A stretch of 64,000 nt of DNA from Vespula vulgaris (GCF_905475345.1 NC_066586.1:18891812-18955811); one strand, 5' to 3'; shown: positions 11,639-24,976, counted from the stretch's first letter. Notes: generated by a model not told the origin, from the letters alone. Program-made: numbers and translations.

Positions 11639-12973
11639 CCTACGTAGTTTTACGTTGATGTGTACACATCTACGGATGCAGTTTGAGAGGACTCCATCCC
11701 TAAGCGGATGCTACGGATGTCAGAAGTTCTTGCGCGATGTCGTGCCTTCCTCAAATAACACTTGGATCGACGGCACCGCATTGTTGTGGATCCTTAGAAT
11801 CGGATTGAAATTTTCAACTACTTCCGTATCGTCCTATCGTTTTAATCGTCGCGTTGTTTTAAAAACAATCCGAATGAATCGTCGTCCATCACTTTTGTTT
11901 TTGTTTTCTTTGACTATTCGTTTTCTTCCTTTTGTATTTTTTTCTTCTTCGATGAGCTTTCACTTAATCATTTATTTACTTTATTCTTTTTATTATTCGA
12001 CAAAGAAAACAATTGGAGGAAGGAATATAGAAAAAATTTCAACGTGTTAACGCGAAATAAGGTGCATTATAGTTTGCGTTTGTCGTCGTAAAATATTAAA
12101 ACAACAGAACGTAATTCTAGCGTAAAAGCAATATTGAAGTTTGCTCGTTGAATCATAAAACCCTTTACCACGATAAACAATAATTCCGTTTCGTATGTAA
12201 ACTCGCAATTAGTATCTTTTTCAGGATATAGCAGGGTTACCACGTTCTTTGATTATACATACCTGCGAACAGTATAATTTCAAATTTCGTTGTATACACA
12301 GTATTTCCCTTTAAGCTCGTGCATATTTTCCGCTTTAAGCTTTGTTGCAAACAAGAATGGAATATTAACTTGTCGATGGGGAAGTATTTACTGTAATCTA
12401 TTCGCACCTGTGCGTATACGTATATATATACGCATATCTATACACACACACACACACGTACACACATATATATGTATACTCACAAATCGTATTCAAACTT
12501 AAATAATAATCTCTGTGCGAACGCGTTACACATTTCGCGTGAAATATTAACGAGTTTCTTGATTCTACGTATAAACGAAACACCATTCGATTCGATGCTG
12601 TTCGCCAACGTGACATATTTCTATTTGACGAGACAAATAACGACGCGTAGATTTACAAAACTAAAAAAAAAAAGAAAAACGAAAAAAAACGTAAAAACGA
12701 AATAAGAAAAGCAAGACCAAAAAAACGAAAGGAAAAAAAAATAAATGACGCTCCGCTTATCACCCATTCCCTTGTCCGTTTAAATTTATACAATCGATAT
12801 GCGTGCGTGAATGATAAAATGTATTTGAACTGTTTCTCAAATTTATCAGAAGAGAAACATTATTATAGGACCCGTCGGGACCAACGGGCACGTATGAGCT
12901 ACAAATTTCGTGGGACGTTTATTCTTTTAGGAAAAGAGTGAAGGATGGAAGATAGTGATAGAGAGAGAAAGAG

Positions 12974-13011
<38 letters not shown>

Positions 13012-13249
13012 AGAGAAAGGGAAAAGAAAGAAAGACAGAAAGAAAGAGAAGTAGTGAATCTTGACTACGGTCTTTTTTGATTCTACGAAAGCGTCGACCT
13101 TTATGCGAGAGACTGAATATTCTAACGATGTTAAAATATTTCTTAGCGGTTTCTCTCAGTGGTATCTTTCAACATTCCGTGCTAGGTTGGGAAAATGGCG
13201 ACGGTTGTCTTTGGAAACGAAAGGATGGAATATAAAATACGGTAGAAGT

Positions 13250-13284
<35 letters not shown>

Positions 13285-13514
13285 CTGTCTGTCTTTCCTT
13301 CTTCCTCCATCTACGTCAAAACGACTCGTAAAATTTTCACGCGTATTCTTCGCTTCATATAGGAAGAAGGAATCGTCGTAATGTCGTGAACTCGATCGTT
13401 TCGTGGCTCGATGAGGACGTATTTCCGAACGTTTACTCGTCTTGTCGATTCTCTCGTTTTCTTTTCGATCGGAACGAAGAAACATAAGAGAAGCGAACCG
13501 TAAAGAGATAAAGA

Positions 13515-13515
13515 G

Positions 13516-13589
<74 letters not shown>
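13515..13589. repeat. (GATA)n tetranucleotide array, about 18 units
   Basis: An uninterrupted GATA array of about 74 bp, the longest perfect tetranucleotide run in the window. It shares orientation with the array at 8459. Poly-YLSI translations on the minus strand are artefacts. Confidence 0.97.
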
Positions 13590-16064
13590 TGCAAACGAGA
13601 AAAGAAGAATCGAGTTTGCAAATTTACCATCATATCTACATTCAATTTTTCCTCGAGAATAAGATACTACTCCCCGTCTATGGTAGAGATGCGCTTGCGA
13701 CACCATCAAAAATCTTTTATTCTTTCCTCTTACTTTTTTCTTGATTTTTTTTCTCAATTTCAGATCGTATCTCGCGAGAGAGAAAGAGAGAAAGAGAGAG
13801 AGTCACCCCCTTCCCCCTTTCCCTCATGCAATTTCGATTATGATCTCGTTTTCTTTTCCTTTTTACCATTTTTTTCTTCTTTTCCATCTTTGTTTTTTTT
13901 TTTTTCTTTCGACTTTACAAATTTACATCGCACGGTTCCTTTTAAATCTTCATTCATCTTCTGTATGCGATACGTTTTTTTTACGCGAGAACATTTCTTT
14001 TTTATAGGTGGCATACGAGTAAATATTATATGAATTCAATCATTTTAAATATTATATGGTAGAATCATTATCCGAACATTTATTATCGACAACGTGTGTG
14101 CACCATTCAAGAATTGACGACTCGCGCTCGAATTATACCGTTGATTATTCGTACGTTCGACTAGCGCTAATATTTGAACGTCCACTTCCCTGTATATATC
14201 TACTCACCACTCTCTCTCTCTCTCTCTTTCGATGCTCGTGCTTTGTTTCTCTATCGCATCGAGAGAAACCATTCGATCGTACTACTCCGATCAATGAGAT
14301 TCTCGATGAAATTTCGACCGAAATTTCATAAACTATTACTACTTTCAAACACGTTTAATTCAATTTTTAAAAAAGACAAGCAGACAGACAGACAAACAAA
14401 GAACTCGAGCGAATGAAAATTAAGCAAAAAAAGAAAAAAAAAATAGATAAAAGAAGAACATAGAAAGAGAAAAAAAGAAAGTGAAGAGAAAGGAGATAAC
14501 GGGTATAGTCGTTGCATATTTATCGGATTATATTTACGACAACCATAAGCGTTTCGTCGATAATAAATCCACGTAGGAGAGGAGGTTGACAGGAGAAAAA
14601 TATTTCAAGGAGCTTCGGTGATGGTTATATAAATCTACCCGACTTCCCCTCCTCTCCACGCTGCCCCTGACACCCCTATTTCCCTCTCGGTCCCTCATCG
14701 CCGCGTTACGACCCCCTCTATCCCTTCTCCCTTTGGTAGAAAAAGGATACCACAGAGTCTGGGGTCTCTCAACAGCCTCCTAGAAAAGAGAATAGATACT
14801 GGTGGGCGCCTTGCAAGGAAACAGCTCACCTTGTTATAATGGATCTCATTACTTTTATCACACGGACATACATCTACCCCAACTCGAAATTACCTTCCGC
14901 ACCCTTCCATCCCTTCTTCTCTCTCTCTCTCTCTCTTTTTCTTTTTCTTTCTTTCTCTTTTTCTCAGCCTTAGCTCTTTCTTCTTATGGCGCTTCTTTCG
15001 GGTCAGGGTTCTCTACCAATCTGCATGCAAAAATTCTGGATGGATCGTGCTTTTGTACTCCTCGCTCTTCCACCCCCTCCCCATCACTACCACCACCACC
15101 ACTATCGCCGCAGCCGCTTCCACCTACATCCCTGTTCCCTTCTATTATCATCCTATGCGTCTCAAACTTATACGTTCTTTCATTTTTGTCGACGAAATTG
15201 GATAGGAGCAAAGCAGAGATAGGCCGTTAGCGAAATAAATCTTAGTCGTTTATCCCTCTAATCCGTACCATTGATGATTATGATAATAATGGTGATAATA
15301 ATAATAATAATAATGATGATGATAATAATACTACGAAATCTATAGAATCGATATACGAGAATAGACGTATCGTTCGAAAGCGAGTCGAGACGTATGGGGA
15401 AGGATGGAACGTGAAAAGAGGAGAGGGAGGGAATTGAAGAAAAAAAAGAAAGGGAAAAAAATTGTCCTCTACTCTAACGGAAGCGGACAGAAAAGAACGA
15501 CGAACACTTTCGAAATTGGCTGAACAGAAAGCCAAGCTCGTTAGAAAGAAAACTAACGTAATTAAGCAGTAGAAACAAAAGAGTTTTTGACAAACAGTTT
15601 CAATGCGTTGGCAATGTAACTCACTTGCTCCATTTTCTTCATCTTTCTCTCTCTCTCTGTATATCTATCTGTCTCTATCTCTGTCTATCTATCCATCCAT
15701 CTATCTCTTATTTCCTGCTCTCTCTCTCTCTCTCTCTCTCTTAAGTTTACTACGAATGGCAAACCGTCGATTTTATTTGCCGAACCCTTGGTCTGCTCGC
15801 CCGTGTTACGCCGTTGCAATTTGCTAATGCGATGAAAAAGTAAACAGACCGCAGAATATAAGCCGGCATCGTGGGACACACGAACCAGTCGATTCAACTA
15901 ACACCAATGTTACTATTACAAACTCGTTCCGGCATGTATCTACAGTAACACATTAAATTTTCCCGTTTGTACGATTTACGTATGTACGTATATGTATATA
16001 TACATATACACACACACAGTCACAGGCACACGCATACATATATACCGCAGACAAAATCATAGAA

Positions 16065-16099
<35 letters not shown>

Positions 16100-17073
16100 T
16101 TGATAGAATGAATGCATTTATTCAAATGCCAGTAGAAGTGTGTTCGTTGATGGACGCGACGAATATTTAAATGGGATACGTAATTTCAGTCGACGGGAAA
16201 GATTCACCCCCCTCCCTTCCCCTCCCCTACCCACCACATCCTCCAAAAGAATATAGAATTGCGAGCAGTCACAAATATAATTTCGTAATCGAACGATTAT
16301 GCGAATCAATTGAATGCTTTCCAATCGGGTGATAGTAGTCGTCTTCTTTCTTGACTCCCTTCGTCCTTCATCCTTTCTCTCTCTCTCTCTTTCTCTCTTC
16401 ATCGAACGTGAAAAGAGAGGGAGAGAAAGAAAAAAGAGAAAGGGGAGACATTTGCTCGATGAACCGCAAAAATCGGGCCGATACTTTTCCAACGACGATG
16501 GGAACATTTCCTTTTCCAAAGTTTCCTTTCCCTGTTTACCTTCAAGTCGAATGTTTTAGAACGTGAAAAGTGTCGCGTAAGGAGGAAAACTGGTACTACC
16601 CTTTTGGAAGATAAACATTCCGAGGAGTTCTCTTACTTTTATCTTCGTGTCCGTTAAGCGATCGACTAATCAAGATTTGGGTTAATGGAAAAGAGGGGAG
16701 AAAAAGAGGGTCTCTGTGTATATACATACTCTGTGTTCACATCGATGACATCCGCGTGGTAAAAGAAAAATAAAACGCTCGTATGTAGGACGATTTTTTA
16801 TTCGAGCTACTCCGAGAATGGCAGAGATTACAAAATAGTTAGCGACTTTATCTTTTTTTTTTCAGCTCTTTTTTTCTCTTTTCTTTTTTTTTTCTTCGCA
16901 GTAATCGACCGACGTTGTACCGTTGTTACGTTTACGCGTGTGCGTGCGCGTTGCGCGTCTATGTGCATGATATTAAGCGCCTTTATTAAAAACTCTCGTA
17001 TTTACGATCTTTCCAACGGAGCCACGGCTTGCAGCCAATAACAGTGTTATGCGGAGAAGCTTTAATCGAAGCT

Positions 17074-17085
17074 TTCTCTCTCTCA

Positions 17086-17122
<37 letters not shown>

Positions 17123-17193
17123 CTCTCTTTTTTTTTATATACTCGTAAAGAGATAGATAGAGAAAGAGAGAGAGAGAGAGAGAAAAAGAGAAC
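17074..17193. repeat. Opposed (CT)n and (GA)n arms
   Basis: A CT-rich arm (17074-17132) is followed, after a T-rich spacer and ATATACTCG, by a GA-rich arm (17150-17193). The arms are complementary, so a transcript could fold into a long imperfect hairpin and the DNA could extrude a cruciform. Confidence 0.85.
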
Positions 17194-18315
17194 GTTCCTA
17201 GTGATACTTTTGTCTATTAACCTAAATCCCAAGTTAATGGATTCTTTCTTTATTCGTTCGTGTTGGTAATGATACCCAATGGAAAATTTGTTTAGAACGT
17301 TTCATTTTCATCGTCGTTCCAAACGAAGAAAATTTCTGATGGGCCTTATAAAAATTTCCATGGTGTGTACTAACATCGTCTAATACACACGATAATATTG
17401 TTGAACGCGATTAAACAAACAACCGATTCACAAGAGGCAGATTTTATCGGTGAAAATCTCTAGCTCGTAGGAAATATTCCTCGTACTCGTTGAATATGGA
17501 AAACAGTGCGAAACCGCTCCAAGAGTCTCGTTATAGACGCTTTCCTGTAAACTTTAGAGAGGCATGCTCTACGTTATATGGACGATTCGTTGTTAAACAT
17601 GAAAAGATTAGCCGGCTTCAACAACGTTAGTCAGTTTCAACAACGTTTACTTCGAAAGATACGATCAGAGTTTACGCCGACTGGTACGAGACTTCTTCCG
17701 AGCCTCTCTCCTATTTCTGTTCCTGCTACTACTATCGATAATCGAGTTGTAAAAGTTAGCTTAATACATTTGAAACAGATAACAGATATATATATATATA
17801 TATATATACACATATGTATATGTGTATGATCGTATCGTATCTTATCTATAAATAACTGTGTTATAAATATATATATAACGAGCTCACAAATATATAATAT
17901 AATTTATAATATTTTACAGCAACAAATAATACCTTATATGGCACTTAAAAAAGATATATAGTTCCATTAAAAAAAAAAAAAAAAAAAAAAAGAATGAACT
18001 TTTAACTTTGAAATTTATTCCGCTGATCGATTTGTAAAAAAAAAAGAAAAAAAAAGCAAAACGGTTGACATACCGTACGATATGCTTCTTCATCGTAACA
18101 AAAATTTGTAAAAAAATGTTTTTTTTTTTTTTTTGATAGAGACATTCAATCACGAAATATTCCTATTTTTCGAGATAAACGTTACGTCCCATATAACGTA
18201 TTGAAAAAGCATATTGAAAATATAGTATATTGAATACTTTCTAATCATGAATAGTTCCGATGAACGATAATTATTCAATGATAGATATCAGAGAGAACGT
18301 AGGAACGACGATTAA

Positions 18316-18558
18316 ATGATTAATTCGACGATCATGGATTATTATCACGTTGCGAGCAAGTTTTCCGCGGATCGCGGGAAGATTAATCGAGCGTACATTG
18401 TCCACTTGGCGCAATTATCGTTCAGGAAGATATCGGAACGATCTAACGGTGCGTACATATCCGGTGGCATTGGCTTCCGACTCTGTGCAAAATTGGCTGG
18501 TGAGATTGGCACGAAGGTACGACTGAGATTGGCAGATGTATTATTGCCTATGACGTAA
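18316..18558 (+). CDS. Candidate small ORF or exon of ordinary composition (80 codons)
   Basis: An ATG-initiated 80-codon frame of mixed composition with no simple repeat inside, unlike almost every other ORF here. It starts MINSTIMDYYHVASKFSADR and includes a helical-looking basic middle and a Gly-rich stretch (SGGIGFRL). A weak donor-like AAG|GTACGA lies near its 3' end, so it could be an exon fragment. No domain is recognised. Chance ORFs of this length are common in this window, so a conserved noncoding element is at least as likely. Confidence 0.15.
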   Translation: MINSTIMDYYHVASKFSADRGKINRAYIVHLAQLSFRKISERSNGAYISGGIGFRLCAKLAGEIGTKVRLRLADVLLPMT

Positions 18559-20000
18559 TCCCACGTGTATGTATGTACATGTAGATTTTAGTCGTGTTGG
18601 TAGATCGCTAGATGTATCTTCGTTTCGGTACGAGATTGAGAGAGAGAGAGAGAGAGAGACAGAGAGACAGAGAGACAGAGAGAATATTCCATTTGCGGGA
18701 TGCAACGTGTGGCCTATGGAAGTGTACAGCGCGCGATAATCGATTTCTTGATGCTCTTTGAACAGTATGCTACCCTTCGTGTTCGGCCCTACAACGATAA
18801 TCTTCAAATATTCATACGCGTCTATGAAAGGAGAAAAAGAAAAATATCAAAAAAAAAAGATATATATATATATACACACAATATATCGCATTAACGAAGG
18901 TACGGATATCAATTTTTCTTTTCGCGTAACATATAGAAATTTTATTATATCCTTCTCTTTGAGAAGCTCCCAAAAGTATTCGTTGTTCGTGATTAAATAA
19001 TCCAGTTAATCAAAAAAAATAAATAAAAAGAAAGGAAAAGAAGGAAGAGAAATAAAAAAGGAAAAGAAAATTCGTCAATAATTCGTCAATGGTAACGAAA
19101 CGAACAAATATTGTTTTCCTAACTGTCCTTTCGTCAGGAGGCAAAAGAAAAAAAGAGGAAAAGAGATAGAAAGGAAATTAAAACGAAAAGGAAAAAAAAA
19201 ATCTACGCGATAATCCGGTACTTTTGTCTCGTCGAAATTATTTACATCGATTCGTTCTAAATAATTTATCGAAAGGTAGATCCTCTTTCCTTCAGTTTCC
19301 TTTTTCATCCTACGTAAGAGAAAGAGCTTATCCTAGATGAAGCTTCTTGCGAATGTAACGTGACGTGACGCGCAAAGTATGGAAAGGTTCTCTCTCTCTC
19401 TCTCTCTCTCCCTCTCTCTTTCTCTTTCTCTTTCTCTTTCAATCTCCCAATCTCTAGCAGACTACTCTAAAGAAATTCAATCTTACATCAAAGCTCTTGT
19501 CAGAGTTATTTCTCGTTATTTTAATCTTTTCGTTCTTTAAAAATTCGTAACTCTTCGATTATATTTTCTCTATGTTAAGCGTTACTTTGAAACATAACTT
19601 AACGATCTTTTCTACTCCACGCAATTTTCGATATTTCCTTTTTCTCTCCCGTCTTTCTTCTTTCTTTTTTTATTTCCGTTGTTTTCTCTTTTCTTTCTTT
19701 TTTTGTTTGTTTGTTCTTTTTTTTTTTTATTTATACTTCATTCCTTTTTTTTCTCGTTTTCTGAGAAAGAACGTTCCTAACTCGGAAGTTGCACTTAACG
19801 TTGTTCAATGCGAGAATACTCAGTCGTTTCACGAAACGTGGAAAACCGACGGACACCGATCGGTCTATGGATCGTTAAGGAAGTTTGTTTCCAACGTTTC
19901 GTACATTTCAGTCTCGGCGCGCATCATTCGATTTAGAGATCCATCTCGGTAGTGGCACGTAGGGATACTTTATTTCTTCCGAATGGACTTAACTCACTCG

Positions 20001-20002
<2 letters not shown>

Positions 20003-20058
<56 letters not shown>

Positions 20059-20111
20059 GTCTGTCTGTCTATCTATCTCTCTTTCTTCCTCTGTCTCTAA
20101 CTCTCTATCTT

Positions 20112-20144
<33 letters not shown>

Positions 20145-20146
20145 TG
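20003..20146. repeat. Long (CT)n/(CTGT)n tract
   Basis: A perfect CT run of about 48 bp is followed by CTGT, CTAT and CT units over another 95 bp. It is one of the longest pyrimidine tracts in the window. Confidence 0.95.
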
Positions 20147-20366
20147 TTCGCTCGCTCGAGTTCGAGAAAATTTCATTTCGTCAATTAGGATGACCCTTCT
20201 TTAATTCGCAATTCAGGGATTCCGACAGATATCTATTAATGAATTTACTCTCACGTTCTTCTCGAAAAAGAAAGAAGGATACGATTACGGATAGCGAGGT
20301 GGTTGAAACGATTTTCTCCAATAAACGAACGAGATCGGTTTGTGAGTGGAAAATAGACGGAGAGAA

Positions 20367-20405
<39 letters not shown>

Positions 20406-20847
20406 CAAAGAAAGAAAGATATTAATAACAAAAAGAAACAAAAAGAAAAAACAAGAAAGAAAAAAGAAAAGAAAACGATGCAAAAGGAAATATCGTATCG
20501 TGATAAAAGAGAGAAAGTCTTGGATATATTCCGATCTTTCTTCTTATTCGTTTATACGAGATAAAAGGAAATCCATGATTCAGAAATTGCCATCGAAATG
20601 ATAAATTCACTATTGGAGGGACGTCAAGGCTCGAGTAACGTACTCCGAAAGTTGGCAGGCTGGTGAACTACTCTACTCTGCTCTCTTTCTTCCTTTCTCG
20701 TTTTTCTACGAGTCCTCTGGGCTCAAAAAGCTTCCTTTTTTTCCTCTTGGAAAGAAGCAAGTCAAACAGACTTCGCAGACGTATGAAGAACCATCTTCGA
20801 GAACGTTGCAGTCGCTGATTATCTTTGATCTTCGGCCGGTGGATTAC

Positions 20848-20849
<2 letters not shown>

Positions 20850-20886
<37 letters not shown>
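20850..20886. repeat. (GA)n microsatellite
   Basis: A perfect GA run of about 18 units. Confidence 0.95.
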
Positions 20887-20888
<2 letters not shown>

Positions 20889-21564
20889 AACTCAGCTTTC
20901 CGTACGATTTCGACGACTCTTATCCGTCGAACCTTGACGACATTTTACTATTTTCAAAAGCACAAAGGTCCACGTAGATTTGAACGTGATTGAGTGGTCG
21001 TATAAAAATCCTTGAAACCTTTACCAAACCCAAGTAAGTACTTACGTTGCTTTTCGATATTATATTTGTACGATTCTTTTGTTGTCGTTCTTTTTCCTTC
21101 TTTTTCCTTATTTTTGATTTTTTTTTTATAGAATATATACATATATATTATCGATGAGATAAATTTTGTCTATAGAAAAATATCTGATAGTGGAAACTAC
21201 AATGGTACTGAGAACAATAAATTTTTAATTGTTGAGCGAAACGATATCGCAATATCGTTTACGTACGATTTCAAAGTTCGATTTCCTGCATGTTTTAGCA
21301 CTGTCCGAACACGCGACATCTCTTCGCAGTTACAGGATTGTAATTTGATCAGGGATACGACTATGCTACGTTGATTGGTAGGTAGATGGACAAATATTCG
21401 ATGTTTCGACGGGTGGAATAAACCGCGAACCACCAAATCCCCAATCGGTGATAGGAGGTACGTCTATGCACTCTCCGAGGAACGGCTCTTGCATGACGAT
21501 ATTCGAGTAATGCGTCATATTACCACCACGCTGTGGTCTATTTAATTAGTTCCGGAGCTTTGTG

Positions 21565-21604
21565 AGGCTAGTAAACGTTGGCTCTTGCCTAACTGAACTA
21601 GCCT
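21565..21604 (+). other. Short stem-loop in a moderate-complexity island
   Basis: AGGCTAGT (21565-21572) and ACTAGCCT (21597-21604) are perfect 8-nt complements around a 24-nt loop, which can itself pair GTTGG with CTAAC. The stem does not extend well outward, so a canonical pre-miRNA is unlikely. Confidence 0.25.
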
Positions 21605-22908
21605 GATTATCGACTCGACAACACATTCGTTCGTATCTCGGTTTATATTTTATCGTTTATCGAGTATGCTTTTGTGTGTGGGTATGTATACATATATATG
21701 TATTGGTATATCGAACTGACAATGACCAACTACAGCAAAATTACAAAATGAAATTCTTGTTAATGTTTAATTCTTTTTTTATTTCATATTGCAAATTATT
21801 ATATATAAATATGTGTGTGTGTGCGTGTTATATATATATATAATGATTTATTATTATTACAGACAATCGAAATGATCTATAGAAAAATATAACGACGTGT
21901 GTTCCGTGCGACCTGGATAGATCCATCGTAAATAAGTACTTGCGTAGATCGTCAAAATCGTTTTAGTACAAGCCTCTAACCTCTAGCACAGGGTTACAAA
22001 TTCGCATTCCTCCCGAGAAATTTCTAGTTGAATCGTCGTCGTCTTATCGTTTTTGGTATATATAAGTTCTTTAGGTTTTCGTTTCGACGAACGAAATTTT
22101 CGCGACTTCGTAGCAACGAAGATTTTCGCTTCGAAAAAGCTTCAACGACGAGTTACCATAACATTTGAATATGTTTCCAAGGGGAAGTTTATAAAGGGCT
22201 TGAACGGAGAATAATATACGGGAATGAGATTTTAATGAAAATATTTATCGTATCTAATCGATGAAATATTATTAATTTTCGTTATCGTATCGTTATCGTA
22301 TCGAGCGAGATTGTTCCTTGAAAAATATCCCTTTCAAATTAATCTCGACTTATTTAATATATTATGTATATGTCAATATTAATATACGTATTTAATTTTT
22401 ATCATTAACGTCGATCAATTTTTATCATTAAAAAAAAAAAAAAAGAAAAAATTGAAAATATTTTTACAAATTTCGATTCGATAAATTTTAATGCGCGAGA
22501 GAGAGAAGGATTTTCGTCATCTTTTTTTTTTATTTTTCTAAAAATCCCTTTAAATCAATCCAATCTCGAACGGAGAGATCCGGCCTTTATTGACCTAATT
22601 AAAAGGCACGAGGTAACAAAAATTACGGTAAACTCGGCCAGGCATTGACTGGCATCGTTCCTAATCGTGACATGCGTCTCCTATCTTTCTTTTTTTCATG
22701 ATTTCTTCGATACATCACGATCTCTTTTTCTCTCTCACTCTCTCTCTCTCTCTCATTTTTTTTACGTTAGAGCGATATCGAATTCGTGAATCCGCACAGG
22801 CCTCGGCAAAAGTGCCGCAATGCGCTTTGACGTAGAGACACCAACGCGTGTATAGTGGCGATACGCGAATTTATGCGGCGTAAATGGCTGCTGCGTTCGA
22901 TAGGGAGG

Positions 22909-23070
22909 AAGAGAGTGAGAAAGAAAGAGAGAAACGGAGAAACACACACAGTGAGAAAGAGAAAGAGAGAGAGAGAAAGCAAGAGAGAGAGTGAGAGAAA
23001 AAGAGAAAAGAAATAAAGCTAGTTTTGTTCATCGATGCGGGCCATACTACAAATGGCATCTGTGCTACGA

Positions 23071-23101
<31 letters not shown>

Positions 23102-23125
23102 TTCTCTTTCTCTCTTTCTCTTTCT
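22909..23125. repeat. Opposed (GA)n and (CT)n arms
   Basis: A purine arm (22909-23010) and a pyrimidine arm (23073-23125) are separated by about 60 bp of ordinary sequence, giving complementary arms. Confidence 0.8.
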
Positions 23126-23182
23126 TCCTATCTTTTCTTTGGCCCGATAAAAGGGAATAAAAGATTATAGAAAACAGCGAAG

Positions 23183-23437
23183 ATGGATATTGCAGTTTTC
23201 CGATCTCCCTCGTTCCGCGTCATTAAGATAAATTTATCGACTCGGCGAAACTTTGCTTACGTTTGTTCGCATACCAGACGCCATGTCGTGCTCTATAGAT
23301 TTTATTTAGATAGAAAACACGGGACGTTACCGTTTTCGTGTCCTCGCCTCGTTCATTTTACTTCATCGATTCCCAAGGATAAACTCAACTACTACGTAGT
23401 GGATTTACCAAGAGGATCCCCGAAGCGACGGAAGTAA
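23183..23437 (+). CDS. Candidate small ORF, 84 codons, strong start context
   Basis: An ATG at 23183 in strong Kozak context (A at -3, G at +4) opens an 84-codon frame free of simple repeats. The product starts MDIAVFRSPSFRVIKINLST and ends with a basic DLPRGSPKRRK tail. It has no signal peptide, membrane segment or domain that I recognise. It follows opposed GA/CT arms and an AT-rich ATAAAAG motif about 25 bp upstream of the ATG, but no promoter or exon junction can be shown. It could equally be a chance frame in a conserved noncoding island. Confidence 0.2.
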   Translation: MDIAVFRSPSFRVIKINLSTRRNFAYVCSHTRRHVVLYRFYLDRKHGTLPFSCPRLVHFTSSIPKDKLNYYVVDLPRGSPKRRK

Positions 23438-24151
23438 TTTTGCTTCTACGACCTCTAATTCTTCCTCTTCTAGCTCGATGCCATCCTCTGTACAACCTTT
23501 TCTTCTCGGTCGGTCACTCTTTTCAATTTAAGAAGAGACAGTCGTCTTAAAGAGAGATGACTGACGGACCATTCGAGACGTGCTTCAAACTCCATTGTGA
23601 TCTGCGAAGACGCAACGTGCGTAAAACGTGTTTTTCTTTTTTCTTTTCTCTTTTTTTTTTCTAATACTCATCTCTCGAATCTTAAATCCTCAAATTTTGA
23701 AAAATGTTTTTTCCAATCGTAGCTTCAAAGACTCAAAGACGATATTTTTTAGCTTTTCATCTTTATTCTCATTTCTTTCCTACTACGAAATTAACGAAAT
23801 ATATATCAGTAAATATAGAAATCATAGAAATGTATATATATATATATACATATTTGTAAACGTGACGTGATAATATTTTCGTGAATCTTTAATTCGATTT
23901 AATACGATTCACTTCATAACGAAGCATCGTCGGTTCCGTTCTGATATCTTAAACAAAAACCAAAAGAAATATTCTTTTTTCAAAGATTTTCTTAGCTCAT
24001 CCGTCTTCGCAAATCCTTTTAAAATATTCCTTCGTAAGGTAGAACGTTGAAAGTAGTTGCTTTCACGCGAGCCTCCGGCGGCCGAGTTTAGTTGGAAGTT
24101 TATCGCGCTAATTGAAGCCTTCGGACTCTTCGAATTCGAACTTAGCCCCTT

Positions 24152-24222
24152 AGAAGAGGAGGAGCAGGAGCAGGAAAAGGAGGAGGAGGAGGAGGAGGAG
24201 AAGGAGGAGGAAGAGAAGAGGT
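24152..24222. repeat. (GGA)n purine tract
   Basis: GGA/GGAGCA/GAA units over 70 bp; only three bases are pyrimidines. It is a mirror-like purine tract with H-DNA potential. Confidence 0.9.
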
Positions 24223-24930
24223 GATGGTGGGGGCCGGCTAATTGCCGCCTACAATTTCTGCTAATTACTTTCTCGCGAAGTTACCCACGACCTAGAAGAG
24301 GGTGCCTTGTCGGGTGACTCTCTCTTTTCGATTACTTATCGGACGGCGATACCGAACGTGAACGGTACGAACGATAATGGCAAACTCGCCGAGAGTAATC
24401 GTCATAGTCCCTTTTTCTTGATAACGAGGAATAGAGCTTCGAAAGTTAGCTCGTTAGGGATATCTATGTACCTAGAATTTCGATTCGAATCAAAACGATC
24501 CTTCTTTAGTTCCTTTTTACGATATTTATAAAGGAAAAATAAAAAGAAAAAAAATATATATATACATACAAAGTTTCGTTATACAGTAACTCTATTAAGT
24601 TGTATTTGTTAAAATGAAAAATCGTATCTAGTTTAAAAAGAGGAAAGAGAATGAAAAAAAGAAAAGAGAATGCATCGCGCGATTAGACGACGCACATTTT
24701 CCATGTTTTCACGTATTTTCAACGTAGCTTTAATAAAACTTTTGCCGTCTAATGTAATATGGCACGAAAAACAACGGTTAGATGGATACGCGTATATACA
24801 GCGAGAGCGTATTAACAAAGCTCTCGTTGCATATGCAGATCCTACGTATGTATCTATGTAGGTTCGTACAAGTGGCGAGAAGCTAGAGTCGACTCTGTTC
24901 GAGAGAGCGGTTTAAATTATCTGGAAATGC

Positions 24931-24976
24931 ATAGAGAGAGAGAGAAACAGAGATAGAGATAGATAGATAGATAGAA

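Larger units (their letters stand above)
7381..18300. other. Noncoding region with simple repeats and a few moderate-GC islands
   Basis: No supported gene. Ordinary-complexity islands occur at about 7383-7500, 8205-8350 and 10200-10350 (with a hairpin), and a pyrimidine- and C-rich block at 14640-15130. These are candidates for conserved noncoding elements. Smaller repeats include CT at 8945-8971, 8997-9030, 13254-13280, 14211-14228 and 14921-14940; GA at 12958-13019 and 16062-16099; (AAT)n at 15271-15331; (CA/TA)n at 12416-12478; and CT/CTAT at 15645-15741. Acceptor-like TTTCAG motifs at about 12220-12225, 13758-13763 and 16860-16865 lack matching donors. Confidence 0.55.
18560..23180. other. 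Noncoding region with simple repeats and a hairpin near 21.6 kb
   Basis: No gene is supported. Repeats include GA at 18637-18683 and 20359-20403 and CT at 19389-19440, besides those listed separately. A moderate-complexity island at about 21437-21620 contains a short stem-loop. A palindromic GTAAGTACTTAC at 21033-21044 forms a donor-like GTAAGT on both strands, with no exon evidence. The rest is alternating A- and T-rich DNA. Confidence 0.55.

Noticed and set aside
11427..12050. 207-codon plus-strand ORF
   Set aside because: It crosses the CT-TA-ACGT compound repeat (SLSLSIYIYMY) and a T-rich tract; composition follows the repeats.
13760..13763. Acceptor-like TTTTTTTCTCAATTTCAG near 13746-13763
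   Set aside because: No donor follows at exon distance; the next bases are a GA repeat. The same applies to TTTCAG at 12220-12225 and 16860-16865.
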